DNA of 64,000 nucleotides, taken from assembly GCA_039000515.1 (NCBI GenBank), contig JBCFYV010000100.1:50930587-50994586 (forward strand), written 5' to 3'. The notes beneath the pieces were generated by a model that was given only the letters and a program-made list of their open reading frames with translations, was not told the DNA's origin and searched no databases. The translations under genes and the position numbers were made by a program. Shown here piece after piece: positions 1 to 13,200 of the stretch. The DNA is from Timema cristinae. Lineage: Eukaryota; Arthropoda; Insecta; Phasmatodea; Timematidae. Position 1 is the stretch's first letter, and the number at the start of each line of letters is the position of its first letter.

Positions 1-59
1 TCTGGTAACTTTTCAAAGCTGTCACTCAGCACCAAAGAAGCCATGGGGCTACTGTAGTA

Positions 60-108
60 TATAATCGTGTAACCCGAACGGGTAGTAAGACGCGGTACTT
101 AATAAATA
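60..108 (+). repeat. SINE 3' tail fragment
   Basis: Only the shared tail is present: taacccgaacgggtagtaag followed by acgcggtact and a TAAATAA run. Confidence 0.7.
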
Positions 109-581
109 AGACTATGCGACCACAAAACCGTGTAAGATTATTTAAAAAAGAAAAAAACTACCAATAAATACGAATAAATATTTCCATTTCAGCTGAATAT
201 TAAAAAAATATATACTGTTAACTGCATTACAGACGTGTGAGTACCGACCTGTTTGCAACATATTGGGAGTAACTGTACTGAGCTCATTAGTGAGGCAAGT
301 CTTGTCCCGGTGGATACAGGTTGGGTTTTTTTTTTTTTTTTTGAAAAGGGGAATGGGGGTGGTTCCATACAACAACTACAATGTCAGGGGGGTTAGTGGA
401 GGTTCTGTAAGAGAGGGGGAGGATCGTGCTAGGAGCTCCCTCCTAGAAAACTGCTCGTGTAAGGGCACTTCTCTTCGTACAGTCACGGGCGAAATGTTCT
501 ACCGTCTTTAGGAGGGAAAAGGATGATTTTTTTAAACATGTAAATCAAGAATAATTTAATTCAATTTAATTAGATTTTTAG

Positions 582-847
582 GGGTGACCTGGTGGTCTAG
601 GGGTAAGGTTTCAGACTTCTGTGCTGGCGGCCGGGGTTCAATCCTCGACCCCGGCACAGATTTATCTGATTTCCAAACCCTTCCTTCACCTCTGACAAGA
701 CATCTTGTGAATGTGGGGAATGCCAGGCCTCCACAGTGGTTCGGATCCCACGTTAAACTGTAGGTCCTCCATTTCATCTCACAATCACCCTACCATTACA
801 CATTAGCGTAAGTGCGTACAACCCGAATGGGTAGTAAGACACTGTGC

Positions 848-880
<33 letters not shown>
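582..880 (+). mobile_element. SINE family B copy 1
   Basis: tRNA-like head with A-box region tggtctaggggtaag and B-box ggttcaatcc, a conserved body (ttccttcacctctgacaag; gtggttcggatccca), and the shared tail ending in (TAA)n. About 300 bases, complete. Confidence 0.85.

Positions 881-882
<2 letters not shown>
850..882 (+). repeat. (TAA)n microsatellite at SINE tail
   Basis: About ten AAT/TAA units ending SINE B copy 1, the expected simple-repeat tail of a LINE-mobilised SINE. Confidence 0.8.
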
Positions 883-1524
883 TAACCTAATTGAGGGTAT
901 GACGTGTAGACAACTCCCTATGGTGCACCCTGGGTACCGTTCTGTGTCACCAGAGCGACTAATAGTCTGCCCTCCACACATTAAGGCGACCGAACCTGAA
1001 TATCATGTCACTCTCGGTCACATATGCCATACGATGAAAAAAAAAAAGAAGTTTACCTCAAATAATGTGTTTGTAAAATTCTGAAATATTCATTCACTCT
1101 CATCAGAAGTTTATTAAGGTGAATATAACGATATTTAATGGACTCAATCTTGGGTGGTTTTATTTTGGGGGAAAAATGTATGAATAAAGCAACATTTTTT
1201 TTCTTTTACGAATCTTGGGAAGATCGATTAGATGTAGGTCTACTCAATTTTTATGACTATATCTATGCAACAAGACCTAGATCCAAATCGATCCAAAGAA
1301 TCGACCTAAGACCTATGGATCGAACATCCCCCGGACTGACGCATGCGCATTGGAGAAATCCAAGTTGCTATTAGACATTATGAACCTTCCCCCACCCCTT
1401 CACCCCAATGTGTTTTCTGAAATTATCCGACCATTCGAATACTCGTATAGAAATCGACCTGGGTCTTCCTCACATGGTTTTGTTGTATTACAATAGAAAC
1501 ACATCTCAAGTAAACCCCTGGGTT

Positions 1525-1772
1525 ACCCGCTCCGGTGGCCGCATGGTCTAAGGCGCTACTCTCGCAGTAGACTAGACTGCCGATGACGGGGAGATCGAAG
1601 TTCGAATCTCGGTCGGGTGTACTGAGGGTGGTTTCCCTAAAACGGTTTTCTACTCTCCCTCCACGCGAATAGTGGTACACGTCCTAAAATATAACCTTCC
1701 TCATCCCTAAAACCATCAGCATAATTAGTACATAGGCGTATAACTCTAACGGGTAGTAAGACGCGGTGGTGA
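1525..1772 (+). mobile_element. SINE family A copy 1, near-complete
   Basis: tRNA-derived SINE. The head has A-box tggtctaaggcg and perfect B-box gttcgaatc and looks like a leucine-type tRNA. Body and tail end in gggtagtaagacgcggtg. Confidence 0.85.
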
Positions 1773-2350
1773 TAAAAAAGAAGTAAATAAAGCAATGGAG
1801 GAAGTTGTTGAGTGTAGGTTGAATGATATATACTATTTATACTCTCAACGATTTGAGCCTTTACTCCCTTCCCCCCCCCTACCCCCACCCCTGCACCCTT
1901 ACCACACACCTTTTTTTGTTTTCTCTTTTGGGCCAGGTTTCTTTAAAAATAGGCATAGATGGAAAGATTAGGGTTTGTTTAGGGCTGTGAAGGACAAAAG
2001 GTTGGTTTGTCTGTCGGTACTTTGATAAAACTGATTTTGGGTTGGGGGAGGGGTTATTTCTTGGGTTTTCTGAGCCTTTTAGCTTTCTCGAAAAAAAAAA
2101 TAGTACTCAAGTAGTTCTTTTAACAGACCTGACCTTTTTGTGTTCATAGCATAATCCTTGTCTCACTAATGTTTACTTGCACTTAGGACTTTTTGGGATT
2201 TCTTCAAACCCCCCCCCCCTCCCCATGTAGAGTGCTTTACATAAAACCCTATACCATAGCCCCCTTCCCCCCCCCCCCCTCTGTAACCATTAGCTGACCC
2301 ATTGGGTGACGGAATTTCAGCCCGTTTCTGTTAGGGATGCTTGATTCGTC

Positions 2351-2730
2351 ATGGTGGCTACAGACAGGGAAAACTGGGAAAAGTCAGGGAATTTTTGGGT
2401 GACAGGGAAAATGGAAATGTCAGGGAATTTAACTAAAAATAAGGAAAAGTCAGGGGATGTCTGAAATATCCCATTAATTTCTCAACCAAACACTAAAACA
2501 AAATTTAATAATACCTAACTAAAATAACATTCTAATTTTTTAAATGATTGATAAAACCGTTTACGTCTAGTGGCTACAAACTTTTAAATATGTGATCAAT
2601 AATAAATAAAACAAAAGTCAGCATCCACCATTAAAACTGGAAAAAAAATAGTCAAGGAAAATTGAAAAATGTTGCCTGGAAACCTGAAAAAGTCAGGGAA
2701 TTTTGTAAAATATGTTTTGTAGCCCCCCTG
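2351..2730. mobile_element. MITE-like element with short inverted ends
   Basis: Ends tggtggctaca and tgtagcccccc are roughly inverted. The interior repeats cagggaattt-type motifs also seen in elements at 16095, 17552 and 61856. Confidence 0.5.
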
Positions 2731-2929
2731 TAATCATACGCCTTGAATAGATTTTCTGAATCGATACAAGAGGTCCTTGCAACGATCTATTAAAAAAATT
2801 GAGTTATATTTATATATATAAAAAAAGGTTTCTTTAACCAATATTCAAAAACAAATGGGCATAAAATATATTCCATGGCCATAAAAAACGAGCGTCACCG
2901 TATGTTAGTGAAGATAGTGCCAACATTGG

Positions 2930-3110
2930 CGTACAGAGAGGTGTCATGTGGTCAATACAACGAACTCTTCGGTTGTTACTCTCAGTTTTCTAGACCGGAG
3001 CCGCTGATTTTTCATTAGAGTAGTTCGTCCTCATGAGGCTGAGTTGACCTCGTTTTAGATCCATTGCTTCACATAAAATCTGGAATCGCCGGGAATCGAA
3101 CCCAGGATCA
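2930..3110 (-). mobile_element. Possible tRNA-derived SINE on the minus strand
   Basis: Reverse complement contains tgggttcgattcccggcgat, a tRNA B-box and T-arm pattern, at the end of a GC-richer block. Only one copy is seen, so the family is not confirmed. Confidence 0.35.
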
Positions 3111-3469
3111 GAGGTAAATGGGGATATATTTTTCGAAAAAAAAAACCCACCAAAAAAAACAAGTATTTAGCACATAAAAAATGGGTATCTCTTCAGATTA
3201 GGCCTAATTTAATGAATTGTAGACAGTCAATTTGTTATATACCAGCTGAATCTCCGTTCTTCGCTCGGGATGTTGTGTTATTATTTACTTCTAGATGAAA
3301 ATGAGGAATTTTTGTTTGAATCTTAATGGAATGGTTCTTAGCGCGCTACCTGAGGAACACCGCGAGAATGTGACCACGTATCTTTTCTCGTGGGGAGTTC
3401 TCTCATCATCCTTAGAAGCATCTACGGGGTTATAAAATAATTGCTATATTTTTTCTAAGGCATTATTAG

Positions 3470-3710
3470 AACAAACTTATCGGATTACTACCCTCTAAAC
3501 GCTTAAAAAAGAGTTTATAAAGCAATATTGTTGATTAGGATAACTACCCCGATTTTACCCCCTTAATCACAAAATATCGGAATGAAACATTACTTTTCCT
3601 AATTAGCTTATAAGGAATGTCTGTGCTAAATTTCAACCCTCTAGTTTAGTGGGAAGTGTAAAATTAGTGATGATAGAGTGAGTCAGTCAGGGCTATATTA
3701 AAATATTAAA
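3470..3710 (+). mobile_element. RTE-like non-autonomous element, 3' part
   Basis: Contains the phrase aatttcaaccctctagttta and ends gtgagtcagtcagggct, resembling the gtcagtcagtcag-type end of the element at 4430-5225. Confidence 0.4.
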
Positions 3711-4429
3711 ACATCATCGATTTTTCTTTTAACTTAAATTTTAAACAACTATTTTGTTTTAAAGTAAACTGAGTATGATATGTCAGAAATCGGTAAAAAA
3801 AAAAAAATCCTATCCACTGATACCTTATTAATCGTTGTAGGCTTTGTATTAGTTGAGAAAAAGGGATGTTGACAACAGAAATAATATATAGGATTATTTT
3901 ACTTATAAATAATGTTTATATGGTAAACTAAGTCTCCATTAAATTATCATTATTATTAATATAAAATAATATATTATATGGTGATGTACTATTTGTGGCC
4001 CAGTTTCCCGACATTGGTTTCGAAATGTTCCTCTCTCTCTTCTTCCCCCCCCCCCTTTCCACCTCAATTAAAAAAAAATCAAATCAATTTTTTGATGTAG
4101 GTTATTTAGGTTTTGTCTCTTTTCGACTCGATCTTTTTGAAAGTGCCAAAGAAAGAATCGACTCGTGAATTTTTGAATCGATCTAAAAAAATTTATCAAT
4201 TAATCGAGTTTAAAGAATCGATATTCGTAAAGAGGGATGATCTAGAATCGAGCGAGCGTCCCTAGTTCCTGTTTTGTGTCTACTAGTACACCAATATGTA
4301 CTGGTTTTTTACAAGCATTTCCAAAAGTACTTATCTTTTTAGGTTATAGAAAATAATATTTCGAATTGAACACTGATAGCACAAGTAACTTTACTCTTGA
4401 GTTATATTTTCATAAGAAACTAGATAGCT

Positions 4430-5225
4430 GTTGCCCGCGGCTTTGCTCGCGTGGAAGTTGATTATATACAAATACGAAAATATACATATGTATTTACAGA
4501 TTAATTTAAAATATTACGTTACGTTGATGACCATAACTTGACCTCAGATCAAAAATAATGCTAGTCCGATACAAATTTTCACCCCCTTTTTCATCCCTTA
4601 TTAAATAAAATTTCCAAAATTCCTGAAACACGTATTTATTTGTTTTACGTCAATAACCGAAATACAAAATTTTGTTTATGTAACTTTCAAAATGACGGAC
4701 TTTCATACATATTATCATGCATATTATCATCCCTATTTTGACCCCTTTGGGTGGAATTTTCTAAAATCCTTTCTTAGTGGGTGCCTACATAACAAAATGA
4801 ATATACAGTCCGAATTTCATTCTTGTAGCCTTGATAGTTTGCGCTTGGCGATGATGAATCAGTCAGTCAGTCCGATACAAACTTTCGCCCCCTTTTTCAT
4901 CCCTTATTAAATAAAATTTCCAAAATTCCTGAAACACGTATTTATTTGTTTTACGTCAATAACCGAAATACAAAATTTTGTTTATGTAACTTTCAAAATG
5001 ACGGACTTTCATACATATTATCATACATATTATCATCCCTATTTTGACCCCTTTGGGGTGGAATTATCTAAAATCCCTTTTTAGTGGGTGCCTACATAAC
5101 AAAATGAATATACAGTCCGAATTTCATGCTTGTAGCCTTGATAGTTTGCGCTTGGCGATGATGAATCAGTCAGTCAGTCAGTCAGTCAGTCAATCAGGAC
5201 ATGTTATTTTATAAGTATAGATATT
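4430..5225 (+). mobile_element. RTE-like element with internal 306-bp tandem duplication
   Basis: Starts with ctgttgcccgcggctttgct and ends with repeated gtcagtcag, then ggacatgttattttataag and tatagat. Such ends are common on RTE-type elements of insects (recalled, not searched). The segment beginning tccgatacaaa at 4565 is repeated from 4871. Confidence 0.55.
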
Positions 5226-6239
5226 ATTTACAAGTTTAAAGTTCTTATCTAATATGTGGTGTACATACAGTCACATGTAAAGGGGAAAACTTACATAAAA
5301 TTTACATTTTGGTTATATACAAGGTTGTAGCCAGCTAATAATTTCAGGGAGGGTTTGGTGGGCACGTCCCTCAATTGCTGGAAGCTAGAAACAATTTTAA
5401 ATGATAAACAGTTCTAGAAGCTCTCTGAAGTTGTATTATTTTCATAGGAAAATAACTCCCTAGCTGCCGAAGGCTTGGAAAATTTCTAAATATTGAACAC
5501 TTTTTTAAGCTTTGTGAAGTGTTTTTTTATGGTAAAAAAACTCAAAATGCCTAAGGCTAGGAAAATTTCTAAATATTTAACACCTATAGAAGCTCTTTGA
5601 AGTGCTTTTTATGTTAACACAGCCCCCTAATTTGTATTTGTATATTAATTTTGATATAGTTTGAACCATAAATAAAGCCATATCTATTTTGTTCATAAAA
5701 TTTTGTGGGGAGGGTTTGGACCCCCAAATCCTCCCCGCCCCCCCTGGCTACGGTCTTGGTTATATATGTCTCTCAAAGATGTTTTCAGTTTGCAATTAAA
5801 ATAATTAAATACAAATTCACTATGCAATTAAGTTGTATAAATAAAACTTTAAATAAACATTATATTTTAACTGTGATTTTTTGAAATATAATTTTATATA
5901 ATTATGAGTAAATTGATGATTATGACTAAAAAAATGTCAAATTTTTTTAAAGGTTATTTCATTAAGGTGGATATGATTTTAGTGATTCAAAACGCCTGAG
6001 AGTTAGATAGTATGAAACTCTTCTAAGTAAGTTAAATTGCGTCGTATAGATGGTAAGGCTGTAAATCTTCGTGTGTAGGAAGATACACGGAGTTATTTTC
6101 TTCTAATTCATTGGCGTATTATAGATTTTGTAAGACGGGAGACCAGAAAATACGTAGGTACTTTGTGTGTGTGTGTGTATATATTCCGTGTCTTGCGTTT
6201 TATTACCCATCCGAGATACATAAACACACAATTGGGGCT

Positions 6240-6340
6240 TACCATAAATTCAAGCTTCCTAATCCCCTTAACACATTAGCGTAATTAGTATATATCCTTA
6301 TAAACCGAACGGGTAGTAAGACGACGTGCTAAAAACTAAA
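6240..6340 (+). mobile_element. SINE 3' half fragment
   Basis: Carries attcaagcttcctaatcccc, acattagcgtaattagta and the shared tail taaaccgaacgggtagtaag. The head is missing. Confidence 0.7.
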
Positions 6341-7120
6341 TAGAAAAGGACCCTTAATATGAAAATTGGGCATTAGTTAACATCATAGATGTGATTGATA
6401 GGAAAGGAAAGAGACGGATAACGGCCTAATATTGATTCTGCTCCTTATATCGGGCGGTCTACCAATCTTCTCATGTCTCCTGCGAGACTGTTACCCGCTG
6501 TCTCTACGATATAGCTCGAAATTCGAAGGCTGGTTACCAACAAAATCCATCATCAGCTTGTTTGAGAAATTATATATAGTTGTCGCAGTTGTAAAGTCTG
6601 TTCAGCGTAGGAATTGTTGTCTGTAAGGCCTTTTTCCCTACCAGAAATCTCTTATATAGTAGGATATTGGTAGGAAAAAATACCTTTCAGAGAGTAATTC
6701 CTACCGTAAATGGAGTATAGTTAAAGCTTTTTTTTTTATTTTGTATGTGTGCTTATTATCGACCTGACAAAATGAAAGTTGTGATGGGCAGGGTATACAA
6801 AATAATTAAGTAGTTGTAGTTATAAAGAAAGAAAAATACATATATTCATTATTTTGTGTAAACTATATAGCATTCATGGATTATTGGTCACAACTACAAA
6901 ACCTATAGTTTTCATGACCCTACCCTTGGAGGGGGGATTTATATATGTTGATTTTCATTAATGTGTATGGCTACATTACCTTTTATGGGCGATGGGGCGT
7001 TTTTCTAAAAATTAATTTCCCGTTCTTATCCCAAATAAGAGTCTTTTATACAATTTTTCGAATTAACCACTGTCGAATCAGACAAATCCTACTGTATATA
7101 CAATGTCATTGTTTTTCCAG

Positions 7121-7230
7121 ATCGTGTACCAACAATGAGTTCAAATGCACAGACGGAAGCTGCGTGTCCCTCACCTGGAAGTGCGATCTGGAACCAGACT
7201 GCTCAGATGGATCCGATGAAGTTGAGTGTG
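7121..7230 (+). CDS. LRP4: LRP4 exon 1 of those seen: one LDLa module
   Basis: Acceptor tttttccag before 7121 and donor gttagt after 7230; phase 2 in, phase 1 out. It encodes one complete LDLa module with six cysteines and the calcium-binding acidic end [10 protein letters not shown]. Incoming phase 2 means an upstream exon must exist; I did not find it in 1-7120. Confidence 0.9.
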
Positions 7231-10200
7231 GTTAGTACAATAAACTTGGTATTTCGTTAACTTTCTATAGACCCCTCGGAGAGAGAAGTATTATGATGTC
7301 ATTTAAAAAAAATTGTACTTTAGATTTTGATAGATGTCAAAGTTTTCTTGAAGTTTTGATACATGTCGATGTTTCCTTGAGATTTTGATAAACGTCGACG
7401 TTTCCTTGAGATTTTGATAAATGTCAAAGTTTTCTTGAGATGTTGATAAACGTCAACGTTTCCTTGAGATTTTGATAAATGTCAACGTTTTCTTGAGATT
7501 TTGATAAATGTCAAAGCTTCCTTAAGATTTTAATAAACGTCGACGTTGCATTGAGATTTTAATAAACGTCGACGTTTCCTTGAGATTTTGATAAATGTCG
7601 ACGTTTTCTTGAGATTTTGATAAACGTCGACGTTTTCTTGAGATTTGGATAAATGTCGATGTTTCCTTGAGATTTTAATAAATGTCGACGTTACGTTGAG
7701 ATTTTAATAAACGTCGACGTTTCCTTGAGATTTTGATAAACGTCGACGTTTTCTTGAGATTTTGATAAACGTCGACGTTTTCTTGAGATGTTGATAAATG
7801 CCGACGTTTTCTTGAGATGTTGATAAACGTCGACGTTTTCTTGAGATCTTGATAAATGTCGACGTTTCCTTGAGATTTAATAAATGTCAAAGTTTCCTTG
7901 AAATTTTAATAAACGTCGACGTTTCTTGAGATTTTGATAAACGTCAAAGTTTCCTTGAGATTTTAATAAACGTGGACGTTTCCTTGAGATTTTAATAAAT
8001 GTCGACGATACATTGAGATTTAATGAACGTCGACGTTTCCTTGATATTTTGATAAACGTCGACTTTTCTTGAGATTTTGATAAACGTCAACGTTTTCTTG
8101 AGATTTTGATAAATTCCGACGTTTCTTTGAGATTTTAATAAATGTCGACGTTCCCTTGAGGTTCCCTTGAGATTTTAATAAATGTCGACGTTTCTTGAGA
8201 TCTTGATAAATGTCGACGTTTTCTTGAGATTTTGATAAACGTCAAAGTTTCCTTGAGATTTTAATAAATGTCGACGTTTTCATGAGATCTTGATAAATGT
8301 CGATGTTTCCTTGAGATTTTAATAAACGTCAACGTTTCCTTGAGATTTTGATAAATGTCGACGTTTCCTTGAGATTTTAATAAATGTCGAGGTTTCCTTG
8401 AGATTTTAATAAATGTCGACGTTTTCTTGAGATCTTGATAAATGTCGACGTTTTCTTGAGATTTTAATAAAGGTCGACATTTCCTTGAGATTTTGAAAAA
8501 TGTCGACGTTTCCTTAAGATTTTGATAAATGTCGACGTTTCCTTGAGATTTTTATAAATGTTGACGTTTCCTTGAGATTTTAATAAATGTCGACGTTTCC
8601 TTAAGATTTTGATAAATGTCGACGTTTCATGACCCCCTTGAAATAGTTTCTCTAGTCACCGACAGATCTCTCCTCTGTGACCTTACAGAAGTGGTGCCAC
8701 CTTCCTGCAGTGAAGGTGAGTTCCAATGCGCGTACCCCAGATGCGTCCGTCAAGAGTTTCGCTGCGACGGGGATGACGACTGCGGGGATTGGAGCGATGA
8801 GGATGATTGCCCCAAGATAGGCGGCAGCTGTGCATCGACAGAGTTCAGGTCAGGACAGGACAAGCTTCTCAAACTGTGTGTTACAACTCTTCAAGAGACT
8901 CATGTGGGTTTTACAAATGGGGGGTGGAATCGAGTTCCATCTGCTGGGGTGGGTGGGGGGGGGGCCTCTTAATTGAGAGAAATATTTCAAGAATTTAAAC
9001 TTGGGGAAGGGAATTTTAGATCATCTGAACGTAATTCTGAGCTAATGAATAAGTTTCATGAGCCAAAAAATAAAGTTTCTGAAAGTTATTTTAAAAAAAA
9101 TTGGTTGTAGTTGAACACACCGAAAAGAAACATATTTTTCACAAGTTTCTTGAACAGAACAAAATTAAAAGAAAACTGTTTAAGGGAAAATGGGAGGAAA
9201 TCTACATTTTATCATTTTTATCTCTATTATCTCGGACATTGATGATTCAAAGTTGTTAATAGAAAGTTGCAGTCAGATTCTAAATACATAATTTTTTTTT
9301 TCGTACAGATTAAAAAAAAAGTAAACATTGCAAGTGATAAGGAGGGCTGGAGCCCCTCATATCACCCATTTATGGGCACCCATAGTTGCAACCCTTTCAG
9401 GGGCCTCGAAACATTGAAAAACATGAGTAATTTATTGAAATTATAACACACTACAACATTTTATTCTTTACTTCTTTAGTTTAGTTCTGCAATAAACCTC
9501 ATCCACCTCAATTACATGAAAACAATTCTAATAATCATCTGTAAAATTAACTAAGCTAAACTAATGATTTCCATTAGCTATATGCATGTATAAAGTTTGT
9601 AAATTATAGAAAAGTATTTAATAATATTAAATAAAGCTGCATGGATATATATTTTTTTGCAATAAATATTTTCATTATTTATGACCTTGCATGTGAAACC
9701 ATACCATAAGTTGTAAATATGCATTTTTAAGTGTTAACAGTTTTGAATAGAGGATAAATCTCTTTTTTAAAAAAAAAAACTTATATAAAAGTCAGCTATG
9801 TAGTTCAATAAATGATTTTTTTACAGAATTTTGAATGCAATAGTTTACAAAACTATACCATAAGTCGCTATGGAAAATTACCATGGTGACTTGCGGCGGG
9901 GTGCTAGTGAGCGCAAGTTTAGTGTATTAATTTGGAAGTTCTTATAACACAAACATTTTTTGGCCAAAATAAATCAAATATTTCTTCTATAGAATCATAG
10001 AGTTTAGTTTTCTGTACATGCTAATCTCAACAGTTGTTGAATATCTATCATGAGTATGTCAGCATTTGGTGACAAACTTTTTAAATAAAGAGAAAAGTTT
10101 GTCACCAAATGCCGACATGCTCATGACAGATATTCAACAACTGTTGAGATTAGCATGTTCAGAAAACTAAACTCTATGATTCTATAGAATAAATATTGGA

Positions 10201-13200
10201 TTTATTTTGGCCAAAAGATGTTTGCTAAATTAATGCACTAAACTCGCGCTCACTAGCACTGCGCCTTAAGATATGGTTTCAGTTCACATATGCAGATATA
10301 TGTTCTGAGGGTTATTTAACCACCTTCAAGTGAGGATATACGAGTTCTCCTAACAGAATGCGCTGACATCTCGAAATTCTTTTGCCACCCTGTAAAATTA
10401 TGGTTTCACATACACGGTCACATTTATATTTTTAATTTGATTCAAAACTTCTCCTAAATCAACAATAGAGTACTGTATATACATGAAACTCAACTTATCT
10501 CAACCATTACTGCCCTGGATTGCTAATAATTTGATCTTATGAAGAGAGATCAGGAATAAAAATAAGTTTAAGAACCTGTGCTCTAGAAAAGTGTTTCCCA
10601 AACTTTCGCCAGTCACATACCCCCTTTGGGGCTATGGCAGAAACACTTTACCCCTTCCATCAATTCGTAACGAAACAAGTACCTACAATCTTGTAAAATA
10701 CAAATGGCCTTTATAAATTTTAATCAAGCCCTAGACACGATTTGGTGGCCGCATGGTGTAAGGTGTCACTCTTGCAATAGACTAGACTGCTGATGACAGG
10801 GAGATCTGGGTTTGATCCTGGTCAAGTGGACTGAGTCCCCCCCCCCCTCCCTTAAATGGGTTTTCACTCTCCCTCCATGCATATACGGGTACATTACCTT
10901 TATATTCAACCTTCCTAGCCCCTTACAGTTTTGCGTAATTAATACACATAACAAGGCTGACATGGCGGTCTAGGGGTAAGGTGTCAAGACTTCTGTACTG
11001 GGGTCCGGGGTTCAATCCTCGGTCCCGGCACAGATTTATCTGATCACCAAACCCTTCCTTCACCTCTGACAAGACATCTTGTGAATGTGGGGAATGCCAG
11101 GTCGCCACCGTGGTTCGGATCCCACATTAAACTGTAGGTCCTTCATTTCATCTCACAATCACCCTACACATTACACATTAGCGTAAGTGCGTATAAACCG
11201 AACGGGTAGTAAGACGCGGTGCTAATAACAACAACAACAATAACACAGGCATAACTCTTAGTAAGCTGCGCTGCTAACAAAAAATAGAACCCTTGTGGTA
11301 AGCTAAACTAAACCGTAACAGAGGGAAAGAATGAACTATAAAATACCATGACATCTGGTCAGTATTACTTAGTTTCTTTTCTTTAAACAGTTACAGGTGT
11401 CAATAACCAAACATATACAGAGTATTTGTATACACACCAATTCTAACATATGAGAATACCGCACACCAACCCTTCTGGGTTCTTGTGGGGTAATGTTCTT
11501 CTCATAATCATCATCATCATCTTATTCTTCTTCTCCTCCCAACTCGAGCTTCTCAGATGTGGTCGGTGAGCGCACGCTCCACCTCATCCTGTCTTTGTGC
11601 ACTCCATGGATATTATCCCAATCTTTTCTTCATTCTCTTACGTCTTTCATCCATCGCATCCTTGGTCTTTCAACTCATCTCATTCCATTTACATCCATTT
11701 CATATTATTGTTTTGCCTTCCTTCTGTTGTTCATTCATTATGGTCAAGCTCTACTTATTTTTTCTAGCACATTCCCTATTCACTCTGGCATCCTTCCTAT
11801 TGGTCACATTCCTTATCCTTTCTCTTTTAGTTCATCTTAACATTGATTTTATGAATTTAATCTCGAAATTCTGTGGTTGATTGTGCTCTCTGTCGGTGAT
11901 GATACGGATCCAGAGGGCGTACGTCAAGATAGGAATGTAATATTTCTTGAGGACTGTCAACTTAGATCCAGGCGGTACTCGACCATCCCACAGAAGGTTC
12001 TTCATTTGGTTTTAGAACTGTGCTGCCTTCTGGGTTTGGTTCATCACTTTATTTATACTGGAGCTGTCTGTTGTTATTACCCTGCCGAGGTACTGAGCTT
12101 CATCAACCATAGTTATCTTTGCTTTTGTTCCGTATTGATTTAAATTCCATACTACTGTCTTCTTCCCTAAAAAAAAGAAACAAAAAAAAAGTGATCTGCA
12201 GGGTGAGATGAGTTCCTAAAAAAATAATGTATTCCTAAATTATTCTTCATGAGTTTACTAATCTCAATTATTGTGAATATATTTGATGATATATATATAT
12301 ATTTTTTTTTGGCCCAGGTGCAACAGCGGCAAGTGCATCTCTGACAGGTGGCGGTGTGACGAGGAGAGAGACTGCGAGTCGGGTGAAGACGAGGATAGCT
12401 GTGTCGAGAAGAGACCGAGGACATGTGGGCCGGACGAGTTCACCTGCAGCAAAGGAATCTGTAATCTGTAAGTTTACTCTTGCGGCAGTTTTGCAAACAT
12501 TCTGTTTGGGTCATTGTGTAGAACATTCTGTTTGGCTCATGTGGCTATGTAAAACAGTTTGTTTGGGTCATTGTATAGAACATTCTGTTGCTCAGTGTCA
12601 ACATTAAAGTTTGAAGGGAGACGGTGGGGGGTCAGGATAAATGAAAACTTGGTTTTACATTGTTTATGGTTGACCCCTGAGACTCCAAGTTAACAATCCC
12701 CTCTACCACCTCCACACAAAACAGCTGTTAAATCCATATGCTTTCTAGCTCTCCTCTTTTGACTGGTAAACTATTTTAATTCTTTCCATTGTGATTTCCA
12801 GGTTGAACAGACTCTTAAAATAATGGTGACGATAATTATATATAACATCACCGAATTAAAAGTGTTATAATCAATGCCCGTCGTGATGTTTGTTCAAGAA
12901 AACTTGGGTATGTGACGGTGTCCACGATTGCTCCCATGGTGAGGATGAGGGTAACTGCGAGGCCACATGTGAAGAGAACCAGTTCCGGTGCGGCAAACCG
13001 AGCAACGACTCCGCCACCTCCAGAGTCACTATCAACTGCATCGGCCGCAAACATGTCTGTGACGGAAAGAAGGACTGCCCCAAGGGAGAAGGTGAGGTCA
13101 CACTTGCTACTACGGTCCAGTTTACATAGGCAGGGCCTTTTTCTGACAGGAAAGTTACTACAGTCCAGTTTTCATAAGAAGGGTCTTTTCTGATTTTTTT

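Larger units (their letters stand above)
1..7120. other. Upstream repeat-rich DNA; no exon recognised
   Basis: No stretch here shows an LDLa pattern or other coding signature bounded by splice sites. It holds SINE copies (60-108, 582-880, 1525-1772, 6240-6340), a possible minus-strand SINE (2930-3110, tRNA-like B-box in reverse), MITE-like and RTE-like pieces, and AT-rich DNA. It may be an LRP4 intron, because the first exon seen needs a partner upstream. Confidence 0.6.

Noticed and set aside
1540..1620. tRNA gene suggested by good A- and B-boxes
   Set aside because: The same head recurs many times followed by a common body and tail, and the anticodon arm is degenerate. It is a SINE head, not a functional tRNA.
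7320..8630. CRISPR-like direct repeats
   Set aside because: Units are contiguous without unique spacers, and the setting is a eukaryotic intron. It is a minisatellite.
12802..12898. Upstream extension of exon 4 using the strong acceptor gtgatttccag at 12801
   Set aside because: Reading from exon 3 in phase gives a stop after a few codons, and the exon 4 frame has a stop at 12884.
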